Assembly: GCF_001908095.1 (NCBI RefSeq)
Contig: NZ_MKGR01000021.1
Span: 1-64,000 of the forward strand
Reading direction: 5' to 3'
Source: Xenorhabdus thuongxuanensis
GTDB taxonomy: Bacteria > Pseudomonadota > Gammaproteobacteria > Enterobacterales > Enterobacteriaceae
DNA length: 64,000 nt
Made by a program: the position numbers and the translations under genes. Within the stretch, counting starts at the first letter, position 1, and each line of letters starts with the position of its first letter. Under the pieces are notes generated by a model, which was not told where the DNA came from, ran no database searches, and saw nothing but the letters and a program-made list of their open reading frames with translations. This document shows, one piece after another, positions 10,791 through 20,260 of the stretch.

Positions 10791-11051
10791 ATGCCCTCCC
10801 AACAGAGATAGTTCTGCCAATTGTTATTGAAGAGGTTTGGCAGTCTGACCTAACTAAAACCGATGATGCTTTATTTGATAATGTAGCTATTGTATAGCAT
10901 AACAGCTAGAGAATAATTCATCATTCAGCTTTATATTATCAGCGCAAATTTTGCCATATCCAGAAATTCCCTTCATCTTCCAAATTTCAGCTGGGCATTA
11001 GAATTTACTGCCAGAGCAATAAGTTGGAATTAATTAGAGAGTATCGTGTAT

Positions 11052-12149
11052 CTAGCGGGGGGATGGCTGAGATAGACGAATGGCATCCAATATAACTTCT
11101 TTCTCAATATCAGTACGAAGTTTTGCTTCCCCAATGGCTGTCGGTAGTACCAGATGCAGTTTTCCGGCAGAAACTTTTTTGTCACGCATCATATGAGGTA
11201 AATAGGTATCAGGTGACATTACTTCAGGGCCATTGATCGGTAATTTTGCGCGTTCCAACAAGCGAATAATCCGTTGGATGTCCTGCTTTGAGAATGTGCC
11301 GACGAGTTCAGAAGCTTTGGCAGCCATCACCATACCCGCCGCAACGGCATGACCATGTAGCCAGACACCATAACCCATTTCAGCCTCAATTGCATGTCCA
11401 AAGGTATGACCGAGGTTCAACAATGCACGCATTCCACTGCGTTCTTGTTCATCAGCTGCGACAACCAACGCCTTGAGTTCGCAGCAACGACGGATGCAAT
11501 AAGCCATTGCAAGGCCATCGAGAGCCAATAATTTCTCAATATTTTCTTCAAGCCAGCTAAAGAATTTACCATCCAGAATGATGCCGTATTTAATGACTTC
11601 AGCCAGACCTGAATATAACTCTTGAGCAGGTAATGTTTTCAGGCAATTGAGATCGACAATAACCGAAGTGGGCTGGTAGAAAGCGCCTATCATGTTTTTG
11701 CCGAGGGGGTGGTTGACTCCTGTTTTTCCACCGACGGAAGAGTCAACCTGAGAGAGCAGTGTGGTGGGTACTTGGATGAAACGAACGCCGCGTTGATAGC
11801 TAGCCGCGGCAAACCCCGTCATATCACCGATTACACCACCACCAAGGGCGATAAGTGTTGTGTCACGACCGTGATTATTTTCCAGCAAGGCGGAAAAAAT
11901 GTCATTGAGCACAAACAGTGATTTGTGCTGTTCACCGTCAGGCAAGATAACTTCATTTACCCGAAGATCCATTCTCTGCAATGTGGATTTCACCTGTTCA
12001 AGATACAGGGGAGCAAGTGTCTTATTGGTCACTATCATGACCTGTTGACCAGCTTGCAGGGGCTTGAATGCCTCACTGTCAGAAAATAGCCCTTCGGCTA
12101 TGGTAATTGGATAGCTTCTTTCACCTAACGTAACAGTCACTTGTTCCAT
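11052..12149 (-). CDS. aroB: 3-dehydroquinate synthase
   Basis: 365 residues (E. coli 362). Second step of the shikimate pathway: DAHP to 3-dehydroquinate, using NAD and a divalent metal. Conserved stretches: [45 protein letters not shown], and metal-binding GLAEVIKYG and [11 protein letters not shown] with H-G-H-A near residue 270. The start matches E. coli ([15 protein letters not shown]). It follows aroK by 45 nt. Confidence 0.97.
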   Translation of the reverse strand: MEQVTVTLGERSYPITIAEGLFSDSEAFKPLQAGQQVMIVTNKTLAPLYLEQVKSTLQRMDLRVNEVILPDGEQHKSLFVLNDIFSALLENNHGRDTTLIALGGGVIGDMTGFAAASYQRGVRFIQVPTTLLSQVDSSVGGKTGVNHPLGKNMIGAFYQPTSVIVDLNCLKTLPAQELYSGLAEVIKYGIILDGKFFSWLEENIEKLLALDGLAMAYCIRRCCELKALVVAADEQERSGMRALLNLGHTFGHAIEAEMGYGVWLHGHAVAAGMVMAAKASELVGTFSKQDIQRIIRLLERAKLPINGPEVMSPDTYLPHMMRDKKVSAGKLHLVLPTAIGEAKLRTDIEKEVILDAIRLSQPSPR

Positions 12150-12194
12150 ATCAGCTTTCGCCTTATCGTTTGCCGCTGTGCGGACTCGCTATAA

Positions 12195-12716
12195 TCAGTT
12201 TTTTTCCAGTAGTTCAATGATTTGGTTAGCGACGACTTTGGCGCTTTGCTCATCTGTGCGAATAGTCACATCAGCAATTTCCTCATAAAGAGGATTGCGC
12301 TCATCAGCCAAATTCTCTAAAACTTCTCGTGCTGGTGCATCAACTTGAAGTAAAGGGCGTTTTTTATCGCGCTGGGTACGAGCCAACTGTTTTTCGATGG
12401 TTGTTTCTAAGTAGACGACCACACCACGGGCAGACAGGCGATTGCGGGTTTCTTTTGATTTAACAGATCCCCCTCCAGTAGCCAATACGATGCCTTGTTT
12501 TTCAGTCAGTTCGTTAATTATTTTTTCTTCGCGATCGCGGAAGCCTTCTTCGCCTTCCACATCAAATACCCAGCCCACGTCAGCTCCGGTACGTCGCTCA
12601 ATTTCTTGATCAGAGTCGTAAAACTCCATATTGAGTTGCTGAGCTAACTGACGACCAATAGTGCTTTTGCCGGCACCCATAGGCCCAACCAGAAAGATAT
12701 TGCGTTTCTCTGCCAT
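12195..12716 (-). CDS. aroK: Shikimate kinase I
   Basis: 173 residues (E. coli AroK 173). ATP-dependent phosphorylation of shikimate. Walker [10 protein letters not shown] at residues 11-19, shikimate-binding DSDQEIE and GFRDRE, TGGGSV, and the lid arginine region RDKKRPLL. Head of the long aroK-to-trpS operon. Being next to aroB and the hof genes it is AroK, not AroL. Confidence 0.96.
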   Translation of the reverse strand: MAEKRNIFLVGPMGAGKSTIGRQLAQQLNMEFYDSDQEIERRTGADVGWVFDVEGEEGFRDREEKIINELTEKQGIVLATGGGSVKSKETRNRLSARGVVVYLETTIEKQLARTQRDKKRPLLQVDAPAREVLENLADERNPLYEEIADVTIRTDEQSAKVVANQIIELLEKN

Positions 12717-13159
12717 GTTTTTGGTATTACTAAGACTGTTTGTTAATGATAACCCGCCCCGCCAATAAAATTAGCCACGGGACCTAAACTGAAACCTCAT
12801 GAGTGAGAATGTGAGATCAGATAGGAAAATTATCTCAGCACATCAGCCTGTATTGCAACTATATAAATTTCGCACGAACCGAATCACCTGGTTTATGCTT
12901 TTGCTGGCCGATTAAGAGCCCAGTATATCTACCTTCCATCTTACAACTTGCTGTTTTGCTAAAATTTGCAATCTATTGGGTATAAGCTCTTGCTTGCGAT
13001 GTTAGATCTGCCCACTCAATTAGTTAATCCTTGTATGCTAAATTACTCTCAGCGTCAAATCCATAAACAGGACAGACCAAGAAAAACGGTAGGTGATTTG
13101 ACATAAAAAACACAATTTTGGCATTAATATTTTGATTTTTAAGTGATATTTTTAATTGA
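12717..13159 (-). other. Intergenic region upstream of aroK
   Basis: 443 bp between the hofQ stop and the aroK start, both on the minus strand. No ORF with a plausible start and RBS and no RNA gene was recognised. It must hold the promoter(s) of the aroK operon. No clear Rho-independent terminator for the hof operon was found. Confidence 0.6.
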
Positions 13160-14254
13160 TTAAATATCGGTCAGTTGAGGTGTAATAAAAATTACGAGTT
13201 CTCGGCGACTATGTTGTTCTCCTTTTTGGTTAAATAATGCTCCCAATAGGGGAAGATCGGACAGATAAGGAACTTTTTGTAAACTTGCGGTTTTTTTCTG
13301 TTGAAAGATCCCCCCAAGAATTAAGGTCTCCCCATTTCTAATCGTAACTTGAGTTATTATCTCTTGTTTATCGATAGCCAGATTTTCATTTCCTCCCTGA
13401 TTGATGGAAAAACCAGGGGCATTCTGGCTGATTTTTAGCGCGAGCCGGATTTTTCCCTGCCTTAAAATATGAGGGGTAACTTCCATACCCAATACTGCCT
13501 CTTTAAATTGAACGGTTGTTTTATTCTTGTTCTGAACGACATAAGGAATTTCAGAACCTTGTTTGATACTGGCTGCTTGTTGGTGTGAAGCAGTTAGCCG
13601 TGGGCTGGCAATGATATCGAGCTGGTTTTCCTGCTCTAGTGCGCTGAGTTCCAGCTCTAACAAGTTTGCGTGAATGCGGGCGGTATTCAGTACCAACCTA
13701 TGGCGTTGATTGCCGGCAGGTTGATGTAGATTTAAGCGGTTTAGACCTATTGATTGATTATGTGGATCGGCGTTTACTCCCCAGTGAAGCCCCAATTCAT
13801 GCAGGGCTTCCCTGCTGCTGGTAACAATATGGGCGGTAATCTGTACTTGTTGTTGTGGAGTATCGACTTCTTTCAGCCAGTTTTTGATACGGGTAATAGC
13901 ATCAAATTTATCTTCCAAGATCAGGCTGTTGGTTAAGGGATCGTGTTCAACCTTTCCCCATTTTGTCAGTAACGCAGGGTGATTTTGCTGTAATTGTTCT
14001 GCTACTTGCCCTGCATCAGCGTATTGCAAAGTAATTGCCTGATATTCGATCTCTTGTTCTTGCTCATTTTGTTCTGTTGGAGAAAAGTCAGTCTTATCCT
14101 CTATTACAGATATGGGAGGCTGGAACGGATCTCTTATTGGCATTTCAAAATTTGGCTCTTCTCCGGTATGGTTTTCCGCAGCAGGATTTTCTGTAGCAAA
14201 ACCGAATTGGGATAATAAGAGTAAGATTAGGAGAATTAAAGGATGGCGGTTCAT
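13160..14254 (-). CDS. hofQ: Secretin-like HofQ, shortened, with HofP-like N-terminus
   Basis: 364 residues; E. coli HofQ has 412. The C-terminal ~300 residues align well with HofQ: ITLQYADAG (N1 domain), DIIASPRLTASHQQAASIKQGSEIPY, FKEAVLGMEVTP, and RRELVIFITPQLTDI (secretin barrel end). In relatives this outer-membrane ring imports DNA for use as a nutrient. The N-terminal ~110 residues of E. coli HofQ (STN/N0 domain) are absent. Instead there is a signal peptide (MNRHPLILLILLLLSQFGFA) and RDPFQPP near residues 42-48, which is the hallmark of HofP/PilP. An in-frame deletion appears to have joined the hofP 5' end to hofQ. It overlaps hofO by 4 nt. Confidence 0.85.
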   Translation of the reverse strand: MNRHPLILLILLLLSQFGFATENPAAENHTGEEPNFEMPIRDPFQPPISVIEDKTDFSPTEQNEQEQEIEYQAITLQYADAGQVAEQLQQNHPALLTKWGKVEHDPLTNSLILEDKFDAITRIKNWLKEVDTPQQQVQITAHIVTSSREALHELGLHWGVNADPHNQSIGLNRLNLHQPAGNQRHRLVLNTARIHANLLELELSALEQENQLDIIASPRLTASHQQAASIKQGSEIPYVVQNKNKTTVQFKEAVLGMEVTPHILRQGKIRLALKISQNAPGFSINQGGNENLAIDKQEIITQVTIRNGETLILGGIFQQKKTASLQKVPYLSDLPLLGALFNQKGEQHSRRELVIFITPQLTDI

Positions 14255-14802
14255 GATTTCTCCTTATCTGAAAAAACTATGCGAACCATTAGGCTATCGT
14301 CAGAGGGAGTAATTGTGATGTGCTTAATCAGTAACGGTGGCTGCAACTTTTGAATTTCATTCAAGAAATGGAGAAATTGGCTGTAATTTAGCGACAGCAT
14401 GATATGCCACAAAACGTGTTCATTTTCTTTGTGGATTTTCCACTCCATTAGCTGACTGCCAGAGTGAGTTAGCGGTATATGCAGTCGTTTGAGTATGGTC
14501 GTATTTTGGGACGGAATATTTTTTGAGGATGAGAAATGACTGTTTTGGGCAAGGCTTGTGGTCATGTTCTGGATCTTCTGTTGAGTTTCAGGCAGGGATG
14601 GCAGTTCAGCAAGCTTCTGCTGAGATAGTACCTCATTGTGTTGCTGTTGCTTAATATCGCTCTGGAGGGTATGAATTTCCTGCCGATTTTTCTGCCAGAC
14701 CAAAAAGTAGAATCCCAACAGCAGTGAGATGATGAGCAATTGCTGCAAGACAAGCTGTTGCCAAACAGGGCGATAAAACCATTCAAGGTAATTATTTCTC
14801 AT
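14251..14802 (-). CDS. hofO: PilO-like protein HofO
   Basis: 183 residues. One N-terminal membrane helix (~residues 16-36: LVLQQLLIISLLLGFYFLVW), then a coiled-coil-prone Gln-rich segment (~40-80) and a small periplasmic domain; this is the PilO layout. Sequence similarity to E. coli HofO (146 aa) is low, so the name rests mainly on position after hofN and architecture. It overlaps hofN by 11 nt and the hofQ fusion by 4 nt. In PilMNOP systems it forms the inner-membrane alignment subcomplex with PilN. Confidence 0.75.
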   Translation of the reverse strand: MRNNYLEWFYRPVWQQLVLQQLLIISLLLGFYFLVWQKNRQEIHTLQSDIKQQQHNEVLSQQKLAELPSLPETQQKIQNMTTSLAQNSHFSSSKNIPSQNTTILKRLHIPLTHSGSQLMEWKIHKENEHVLWHIMLSLNYSQFLHFLNEIQKLQPPLLIKHITITPSDDSLMVRIVFSDKEKS

Positions 14803-15343
14803 TGGATTCTCCCATCAACCAATTTGCATCAATGGTAAAAACCTTGAAATGATCTTCTGTCGTGGTCATTTTTCTTAGCTGTACATTGTTAAGCAAAGTA
14901 TCGTCAGTCAGGTTATCCAACAAATTGGAGATATCTGTATAGTTTTGACTGCGGGCGGTAAAAATTAATTGTCCACTGTCGTCACTAAATGCAGTCAGCC
15001 AACTATTCTCTGGTAATAAATGAGGAAGTTGGCGAAAGAGTTGTAAATAGCGTTGATTCTGTTCCATGAATATGTGTTTTTTCCGTAATAGTTGTGACAA
15101 TTGTTGATGTTGTTGCACGGCCTGGTCTGTTGCGCTGATAGTTTGTTGCAATTGAGCCAATTGGTGAGTAATTTCCGTTAATTGTCCGCGATATTGTTTA
15201 ATCTGGTTTGTTTGTAGCGTAGAAATAAACACCAATACTGTTGCCCACAATGTAAATTGTAAGCAAAGTAGTGCTCCCCATGTTTGGCACTGACGTTTTA
15301 GCTTATTCTGCCGCCAGGGTAAAAAGTTGACTTGATGCATCAC
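14792..15343 (-). CDS. hofN: PilN-like protein HofN
   Basis: 183 residues (E. coli HofN 179). The N-terminal VNFLPWR is the conserved PilN motif that binds the PilM groove; it is followed by a membrane helix (~24-45), a Gln-rich coiled coil and a periplasmic ferredoxin-like domain. It shares 4 nt with hofM and 11 nt with hofO, implying coupled translation. Function inferred from the family: links cytoplasmic HofM to the periplasmic parts of the DNA-uptake apparatus. Confidence 0.85.
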   Translation of the reverse strand: MMHQVNFLPWRQNKLKRQCQTWGALLCLQFTLWATVLVFISTLQTNQIKQYRGQLTEITHQLAQLQQTISATDQAVQQHQQLSQLLRKKHIFMEQNQRYLQLFRQLPHLLPENSWLTAFSDDSGQLIFTARSQNYTDISNLLDNLTDDTLLNNVQLRKMTTTEDHFKVFTIDANWLMGESNEK

Positions 15344-16188
15344 TGATCACTCGGCCTGAGAGCTAAACCTGCGGCAATAATGAATGCATTCGTTTTGTCT
15401 GGCAGTGGGGGGTGGTAATGACGGAACGCCATTAAGAGTTGCCAAATATTGGCCGATTTTGTTGATACTGATATCGCTTTTACTGATGTCGATTGCTCTT
15501 CATCGCTGTAATAAATTGCATAATCTTCTGTTTCTGGAGTCATGGGGAGCTGGTTGATGATTTGGAGTAGCTGTAAATCCGGTTGTGAAGCTATCAGGCC
15601 AGAACTGAAAGGTCGGTTGGCAGGAGCTACCCAGAGCCAGTCTGTTATACGTTTGTGAACCAACCAACTGTTGTCAGGCACTCCCGCAAGTTTAGCTACA
15701 TAACGCAATGCACAGGGTGCAATATCAATGGCATCAAGAGATAAATTGATCTCTGCAAACAGATTCAGCCAGAGGTTGAGATCTTTTTGGCGAGTTGCAC
15801 TGATGCAAATCTGCTGACCATGAACACGATAATCCAACGCTAGCTCACTGACAGGAAATTGTTTTTCAGCATTGGCGTGCACAAACCAGCCGAGTTCCGG
15901 TTCTTGCAAGGTAGTATTGTTAGGCAAGGCGATCTGTCTCTGTAAGGTTTGCTGAACAGGGAGAGCCAATCTTAGGCTAAGATTCTTAGGTAATATTTTT
16001 CTCCATTGCATTAAAATGCGGAGTAATTTTTCAGGATCTTGTAGCCGTCCTCCTGAAATAATCTCGCTGGATAAGTGATATTGCCAGCAGTGCCGAAGTT
16101 GCCAACCATCACGGCGTTTAATGGTGGCAAGAGCGCGAATGTAGTGATCTTGGATATCCAATCCGATATACCATTTAGGTGGATACAT
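15340..16188 (-). CDS. hofM: PilM-like protein HofM
   Basis: 282 residues (E. coli HofM 259). Actin-like cytoplasmic protein of the PilM family: N-terminal WYIGLDIQDHYIRAL resembles the phosphate-1 region, and LRYVAKLAGV lies in the family's mid-part. First gene of hofM-N-O-Q, with AAGGAGA 7 nt before the ATG. Divergent from mrcA, as in E. coli. In relatives hof (com) genes allow use of extracellular DNA as carbon source. Confidence 0.87.
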   Translation of the reverse strand: MYPPKWYIGLDIQDHYIRALATIKRRDGWQLRHCWQYHLSSEIISGGRLQDPEKLLRILMQWRKILPKNLSLRLALPVQQTLQRQIALPNNTTLQEPELGWFVHANAEKQFPVSELALDYRVHGQQICISATRQKDLNLWLNLFAEINLSLDAIDIAPCALRYVAKLAGVPDNSWLVHKRITDWLWVAPANRPFSSGLIASQPDLQLLQIINQLPMTPETEDYAIYYSDEEQSTSVKAISVSTKSANIWQLLMAFRHYHPPLPDKTNAFIIAAGLALRPSDQ

Positions 16189-16280
16189 ATAGAGATCTCC
16201 TTATCTACTATCAACGAAAACATCAACTTAATGAAAACCTAATGAGACATGAAAGCGGGATTGGTAAAGGTGATATCTAT

Positions 16281-16364
16281 TATTGTACATATAGTATTGT
16301 ACATGTAGTGTTGTACAGCCCTTATACTAATCCCTTTATACTAAGCCTTTTATACTACGTACTG
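16281..16364. repeat. Six-unit array with 14-bp period between hofM and mrcA
   Basis: Six contiguous 14-bp units start at 16281, 16295, 16309, 16323, 16337 and 16351. Units 1-3 share TATTGTACAT(A/G)TAG-like sequence and units 4-6 share TATACTAA(G/T)CC-like sequence. The array fills much of the 220-bp divergent promoter region, ending ~45 bp before mrcA. Units 4-6 each carry TATACT, a plausible -10 hexamer, but spacing to the TTGTAC motifs (6, 20 or 34 bp) does not fit sigma-70. Confidence 0.8.
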
Positions 16365-16408
16365 ATCGTTTATAAACTGCCCAATTAACATGGCATGAGA
16401 AATTTCAG

Positions 16409-18940
16409 GTGAAGTTCATAAAGTATTTTTTGATCCTTATTGTTGTTTGCATTTTATTGGGAGTCGCCTCGATTTTTGGTTTGTACAAATATATCGAGCC
16501 ACAGCTTCCTGATGTTGCGACTTTAAAGGACGTCCGATTACAAACACCTATGCAGGTGTTCAGTGCTGATGGCGAATTAATAGCCCAATATGGTGAAAAG
16601 CGTCGTTTACCCCTTACCTTGTCAGAAATACCCCCCCTCATGGAGAAAGCCTTTATTGCCACGGAAGATAGTCGATTTTATGAACATCATGGTGTTGATC
16701 CCATCGGGGTTATTCGTGCTGTTTCTGTGGTCATCACTTCTGGTCATGCTTCTCAAGGGGCGAGTACCATCACTCAGCAGCTTGCGAGAAACTTTTTTCT
16801 TAGCCGAGAGAAGACGTTGATACGTAAAGCGAAAGAGGCATTTCTGGCGATTAAGATCGAACAATTATTAACTAAGGATGAAATCCTGGAGTTGTATCTC
16901 AACAAGATTTATCTCGGCTATCGTGCTTATGGCGTTGGCGCGGCGGCTCATGTCTATTTTGGCAAGAACGTCAATGAGTTGACATTGGGTGAGATGGCCA
17001 TGATTGCTGGTTTGCCGAAGGCGCCTTCAACGTTTAACCCACTTTATTCTTATGAGCGAGCAATCAGCCGTCGCGATGTGGTACTGGGAAGAATGTTGGA
17101 AGAAGGGTATATCACTCGGCGTCAGTATGACGAAGCCAGAGAAGAAAAATTGGTTGCTCGTTATCACGCGCCACAAATTGTTTTTTCTGCGCCTTATCTA
17201 ACGGAAATGGCTCGTCAGGAAATGATCAATCGTTATGGTGAAAATGCCTATACAGATGGTTATAAGGTCTATACCACTATCACGCGTAAATCCCAGTTAG
17301 CGGCTGTGAACGCGGTGCGTTCCAATGTGATTGACTATGATGTCCGTCATGGTTACCGCGGCCCCCAAGAAGTGTTATGGAAAGCCAATCAATCGGCATG
17401 GAGCCAAACGCAGATTATCGATAAGCTGAAAACCTTACCCAAATATGGTCCTCTGGTGCCGGCCATTGTGACGAGCTCCAGCGCTAATCAGGCACAAGTT
17501 ATGTTGGTGGATGGCAGCAACATTGAGTTGACAATGGCCGGTGTGCGCTGGGCTCGTCCATTTAAAACCGATAGCTTACAAGGAGCTACACCACGTAGTG
17601 TCAGTGAAGTTATTCGGGCAGGCGAACAAATTTGGATCAGAAAAGTCAATGATACTTGGTGGTTGGCTCAACTTCCCGACGTTAACGCGGCGCTGGTCTC
17701 CATCAATCCAATGAATGGTGCGATAGAAGCGTTGGTAGGTGGGTTTGATTTTGAACTGAGTAAATTTAATCGTGTGACACAATCGTTGCGTCAGGTCGGT
17801 TCCAATATCAAGCCATTCTTGTATACCGCAGCAATGGATAAAGGGCTAACGCTGGCTTCATTGCTGAATGATGCGCCAATTAGCCGTTGGGATGCTGGAG
17901 CTGGGGCGGATTGGCGTCCGAAAAACTCACCACCGACTTACGATGGGCCAATTCGCTTGCGTCAGGGGTTAGGGCAATCTAAGAACGTAGTGATGGTTCG
18001 TGCCATGCGTGCAATGGGGGTTGATTACGCTGCTGATTACCTGAAGCGTTTCGGTTTACCAGGTGAAAATGTTGTACGTACAGAATCTTTAGCACTGGGT
18101 TCCCCTTCATTTACCCCGCTACAGTTAGTACGCGGTTATGCCGTGATGGCAAATGGTGGTTATCTGGTTGATCCTTACTTTATCAGCAAAATTGAAAATG
18201 ATGAAGGGAAGGTACTGTTTGAAGCGAAACCTAAAATTGCTTGTCCACAATGTGAAAACATTCCGGTGATTTATGGTGAAACAGCACGTTCCATTGAATT
18301 GTCTGAAGACTCTATTGAGAACGTGGCTCACTCTGATGTTCCGCAAAATCCAGCCTTACCGCCTCAACCGGAGTTAGAGAGCGTATCGGGAAATGTTAAT
18401 GTGGATGATCAACAGTATGCTCCTCACGTTATCAGTACACCGTTGGCGTTCCTTATCCATGATGCCTTGAATACCAATATCTTTGGTGAGCCGGGTTGGA
18501 TGGGAACGGGCTGGCGGGCTGCCCGTGATTTGAAGCGCCGTGATATTGGTGGTAAAACTGGGACGACCAACAGCTCAAAAGATGCGTGGTTCTCCGGTTA
18601 TGGCCCAGATATGGTGGCAACAGCCTGGATTGGTTTCGATGAACATAGCAGAAGCTTGGGGCGTACTCCGGCATTAAAAGGGGAAGGTGGTGCGAAAACA
18701 GCTCAGCCAATTTGGGATGATTTTATGAAAACTGCGTTAGAAGGTGTTCCTGAGAAAGTCATGGAACCCCCTGCCGGCATTGTTTCTGTCACGATTGATC
18801 GAGCTACAGGTAAGTTATCTAACGGTGGTAGCAATACCCGTAAAGAGTATTTCATTGATGGCACTCAGCCGACGGAATATGCCGTACCAGATGTAGGTAC
18901 GACAGTCACTGAGAATGGTGAAAGCCGTGAATTATTCTGA
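16409..18940 (+). CDS. mrcA: Penicillin-binding protein 1A
   Basis: 843 residues (E. coli PBP1A 850). Bifunctional class A PBP: glycosyltransferase plus transpeptidase that builds peptidoglycan at the inner membrane. N-terminal membrane anchor (~4-26), GT51 domain with catalytic Glu in ATEDSRFYEHHG near residue 85 and QGASTITQQLARN, OB-like region, then transpeptidase with SNIKPF (active Ser of SxxK) near 465, SKN (GQSKNVV) near 525 and KTGTT near 715. The start is GTG, giving MKFIKYFLI as in E. coli; the RBS is weak. Divergent from hofM and followed by a hairpin terminator. Confidence 0.97.
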   Translation: MKFIKYFLILIVVCILLGVASIFGLYKYIEPQLPDVATLKDVRLQTPMQVFSADGELIAQYGEKRRLPLTLSEIPPLMEKAFIATEDSRFYEHHGVDPIGVIRAVSVVITSGHASQGASTITQQLARNFFLSREKTLIRKAKEAFLAIKIEQLLTKDEILELYLNKIYLGYRAYGVGAAAHVYFGKNVNELTLGEMAMIAGLPKAPSTFNPLYSYERAISRRDVVLGRMLEEGYITRRQYDEAREEKLVARYHAPQIVFSAPYLTEMARQEMINRYGENAYTDGYKVYTTITRKSQLAAVNAVRSNVIDYDVRHGYRGPQEVLWKANQSAWSQTQIIDKLKTLPKYGPLVPAIVTSSSANQAQVMLVDGSNIELTMAGVRWARPFKTDSLQGATPRSVSEVIRAGEQIWIRKVNDTWWLAQLPDVNAALVSINPMNGAIEALVGGFDFELSKFNRVTQSLRQVGSNIKPFLYTAAMDKGLTLASLLNDAPISRWDAGAGADWRPKNSPPTYDGPIRLRQGLGQSKNVVMVRAMRAMGVDYAADYLKRFGLPGENVVRTESLALGSPSFTPLQLVRGYAVMANGGYLVDPYFISKIENDEGKVLFEAKPKIACPQCENIPVIYGETARSIELSEDSIENVAHSDVPQNPALPPQPELESVSGNVNVDDQQYAPHVISTPLAFLIHDALNTNIFGEPGWMGTGWRAARDLKRRDIGGKTGTTNSSKDAWFSGYGPDMVATAWIGFDEHSRSLGRTPALKGEGGAKTAQPIWDDFMKTALEGVPEKVMEPPAGIVSVTIDRATGKLSNGGSNTRKEYFIDGTQPTEYAVPDVGTTVTENGESRELF

Positions 18941-18975
18941 TTAATTTTCCCCTAAGATAACGGAAATGGAAGATA

Positions 18976-19012
18976 AAAAGGCCTTGCTGGGGAACGGGCA
19001 AGGTCTTTTGTT
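18976..19012 (+). terminator. mrcA terminator
   Basis: AAAAGGCCTTGC / GCAAGGTCTTTT stem with a G-rich loop and a following TTGTTATTTTTT tract, ~35 nt after the mrcA stop codon. Confidence 0.85.
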
Positions 19013-19349
19013 ATTTTTTGATACAGTATTGGCAAACTGCTTACTTCCCTTTGCAGTAATAGATTATTTAAAAAATAGGTCATTGATTAATTAGAGGCTA
19101 TTTTAATGAGGAAGATATAATTATGATGTGAATTAATTTGTAATCTGTAGTTAATTTGTTTATTTATTATTTTTAATAAGCTGCGTTATTTTTCATAAAT
19201 ATCATTGAAATTATTACATGTATCAAATTAAACCTTACTCTATTTAGGTGTTTACTCTTTATCTCCGTATTTCAGTTAAAACGAGTATAAAATTGATATT
19301 TGGATATCAATTGCATACCCGTTTTTAAAGAATGAATTAATGCTTCCCA
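19013..19349. other. AT-rich intergenic region between mrcA and nudE
   Basis: About 340 bp of very AT-rich DNA between the convergent ends of mrcA and nudE. No ORF, RNA gene or clear repeat recognised. Confidence 0.6.
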
Positions 19350-19901
19350 TTATTTTTTTGCTTGTAGATATCGTTGGGCAAAAAATAGAGCACTGACATT
19401 TCTGGCTTCGTTGAAATCAGGGTGCTCCAATAGTGACATCATGTCAGAGATTGGCCAGCGTTTCTGCACTAATGGCTCTGGCTCATCTCCTGCCAGACAT
19501 TCTGGGTAAAGCTCATGAGCAATCATGATATTCATCTTGCTGGAAAAATAGGACGGTGCCATCGTCAATTTCGTCAACAGTTCCAATTTTCCTGCGCCGA
19601 AGCCAATTTCTTCCTTCAGTTCACGATTGGCGGCTTCAAAAATACCCTCGCCAGCATCAATGGCACCTTTTGGAAAACCTAATTCATATTGTTCGATGCC
19701 AACGGCATATTCGTGAATAAGAATTAATTCATCCCCAATAATTGGAATAATTAGAACTGCTTCACGATTTGCTGGTTTCATTCGTTCATAAACTCGTTTT
19801 ACACCATTGCTGAATTCAAGATCAACTGATTGAATATTGAATAAGCGCGAGCGGGCAACGTCATTTATATTCAGTATCTTAGGTTTTTTTAGATCAATCA
19901 T
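19350..19901 (-). CDS. nudE: ADP compounds hydrolase NudE (Nudix)
   Basis: 183 residues (E. coli NudE 186). Hydrolyses ADP-ribose, NADH and diadenosine polyphosphates. The Nudix box is complete: GAIDAGEGIFEAANRELKEE followed by IGFGA near residues 80-104. The flanking YELGFPKG and SSKMNIMIAHEL match the family. Divergent from igaA as in E. coli. Confidence 0.94.
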   Translation of the reverse strand: MIDLKKPKILNINDVARSRLFNIQSVDLEFSNGVKRVYERMKPANREAVLIIPIIGDELILIHEYAVGIEQYELGFPKGAIDAGEGIFEAANRELKEEIGFGAGKLELLTKLTMAPSYFSSKMNIMIAHELYPECLAGDEPEPLVQKRWPISDMMSLLEHPDFNEARNVSALFFAQRYLQAKK

Positions 19902-20260
19902 GCTTGCCCCTGATGGTTGTCATATACCGGATAATTTAAAACAATAATGCGTTAAATAACTTAAATATTACTGTATTTTTTAAGTGTTGTGATGAAATGG
20001 TACGCATCCAAGTTTTGCTTTAATATGGCTGATTATGTTAGTAAATGATAGCGATTATCGCTTGAATGTATTTTTGTTGCTATCTTACTTACCCTTGCAA
20101 AAAGACTTTATTTTTTGGAAAGGTATGAGAAAAATTATATAACCTTTTGTAAATAAAATTAAAAAATAGAAGACAAGAATAGGAATAGCCTGATTTTGGG
20201 TGTTTCATGAGATTGTTATTCTGCTGATCTCTGTACTGCTGTTGTGAGCATGGGGAAAAA
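19902..20260. other. Divergent promoter region nudE / igaA
   Basis: 359 bp between the divergent starts of nudE and igaA, AT-rich, presumably carrying both promoters. No gene or strong operator identified. Confidence 0.6.

Noticed and set aside
16281-16364. CRISPR array
   Set aside because: Units are only 14 bp, contiguous without spacers and change in sequence along the array; no cas genes nearby.
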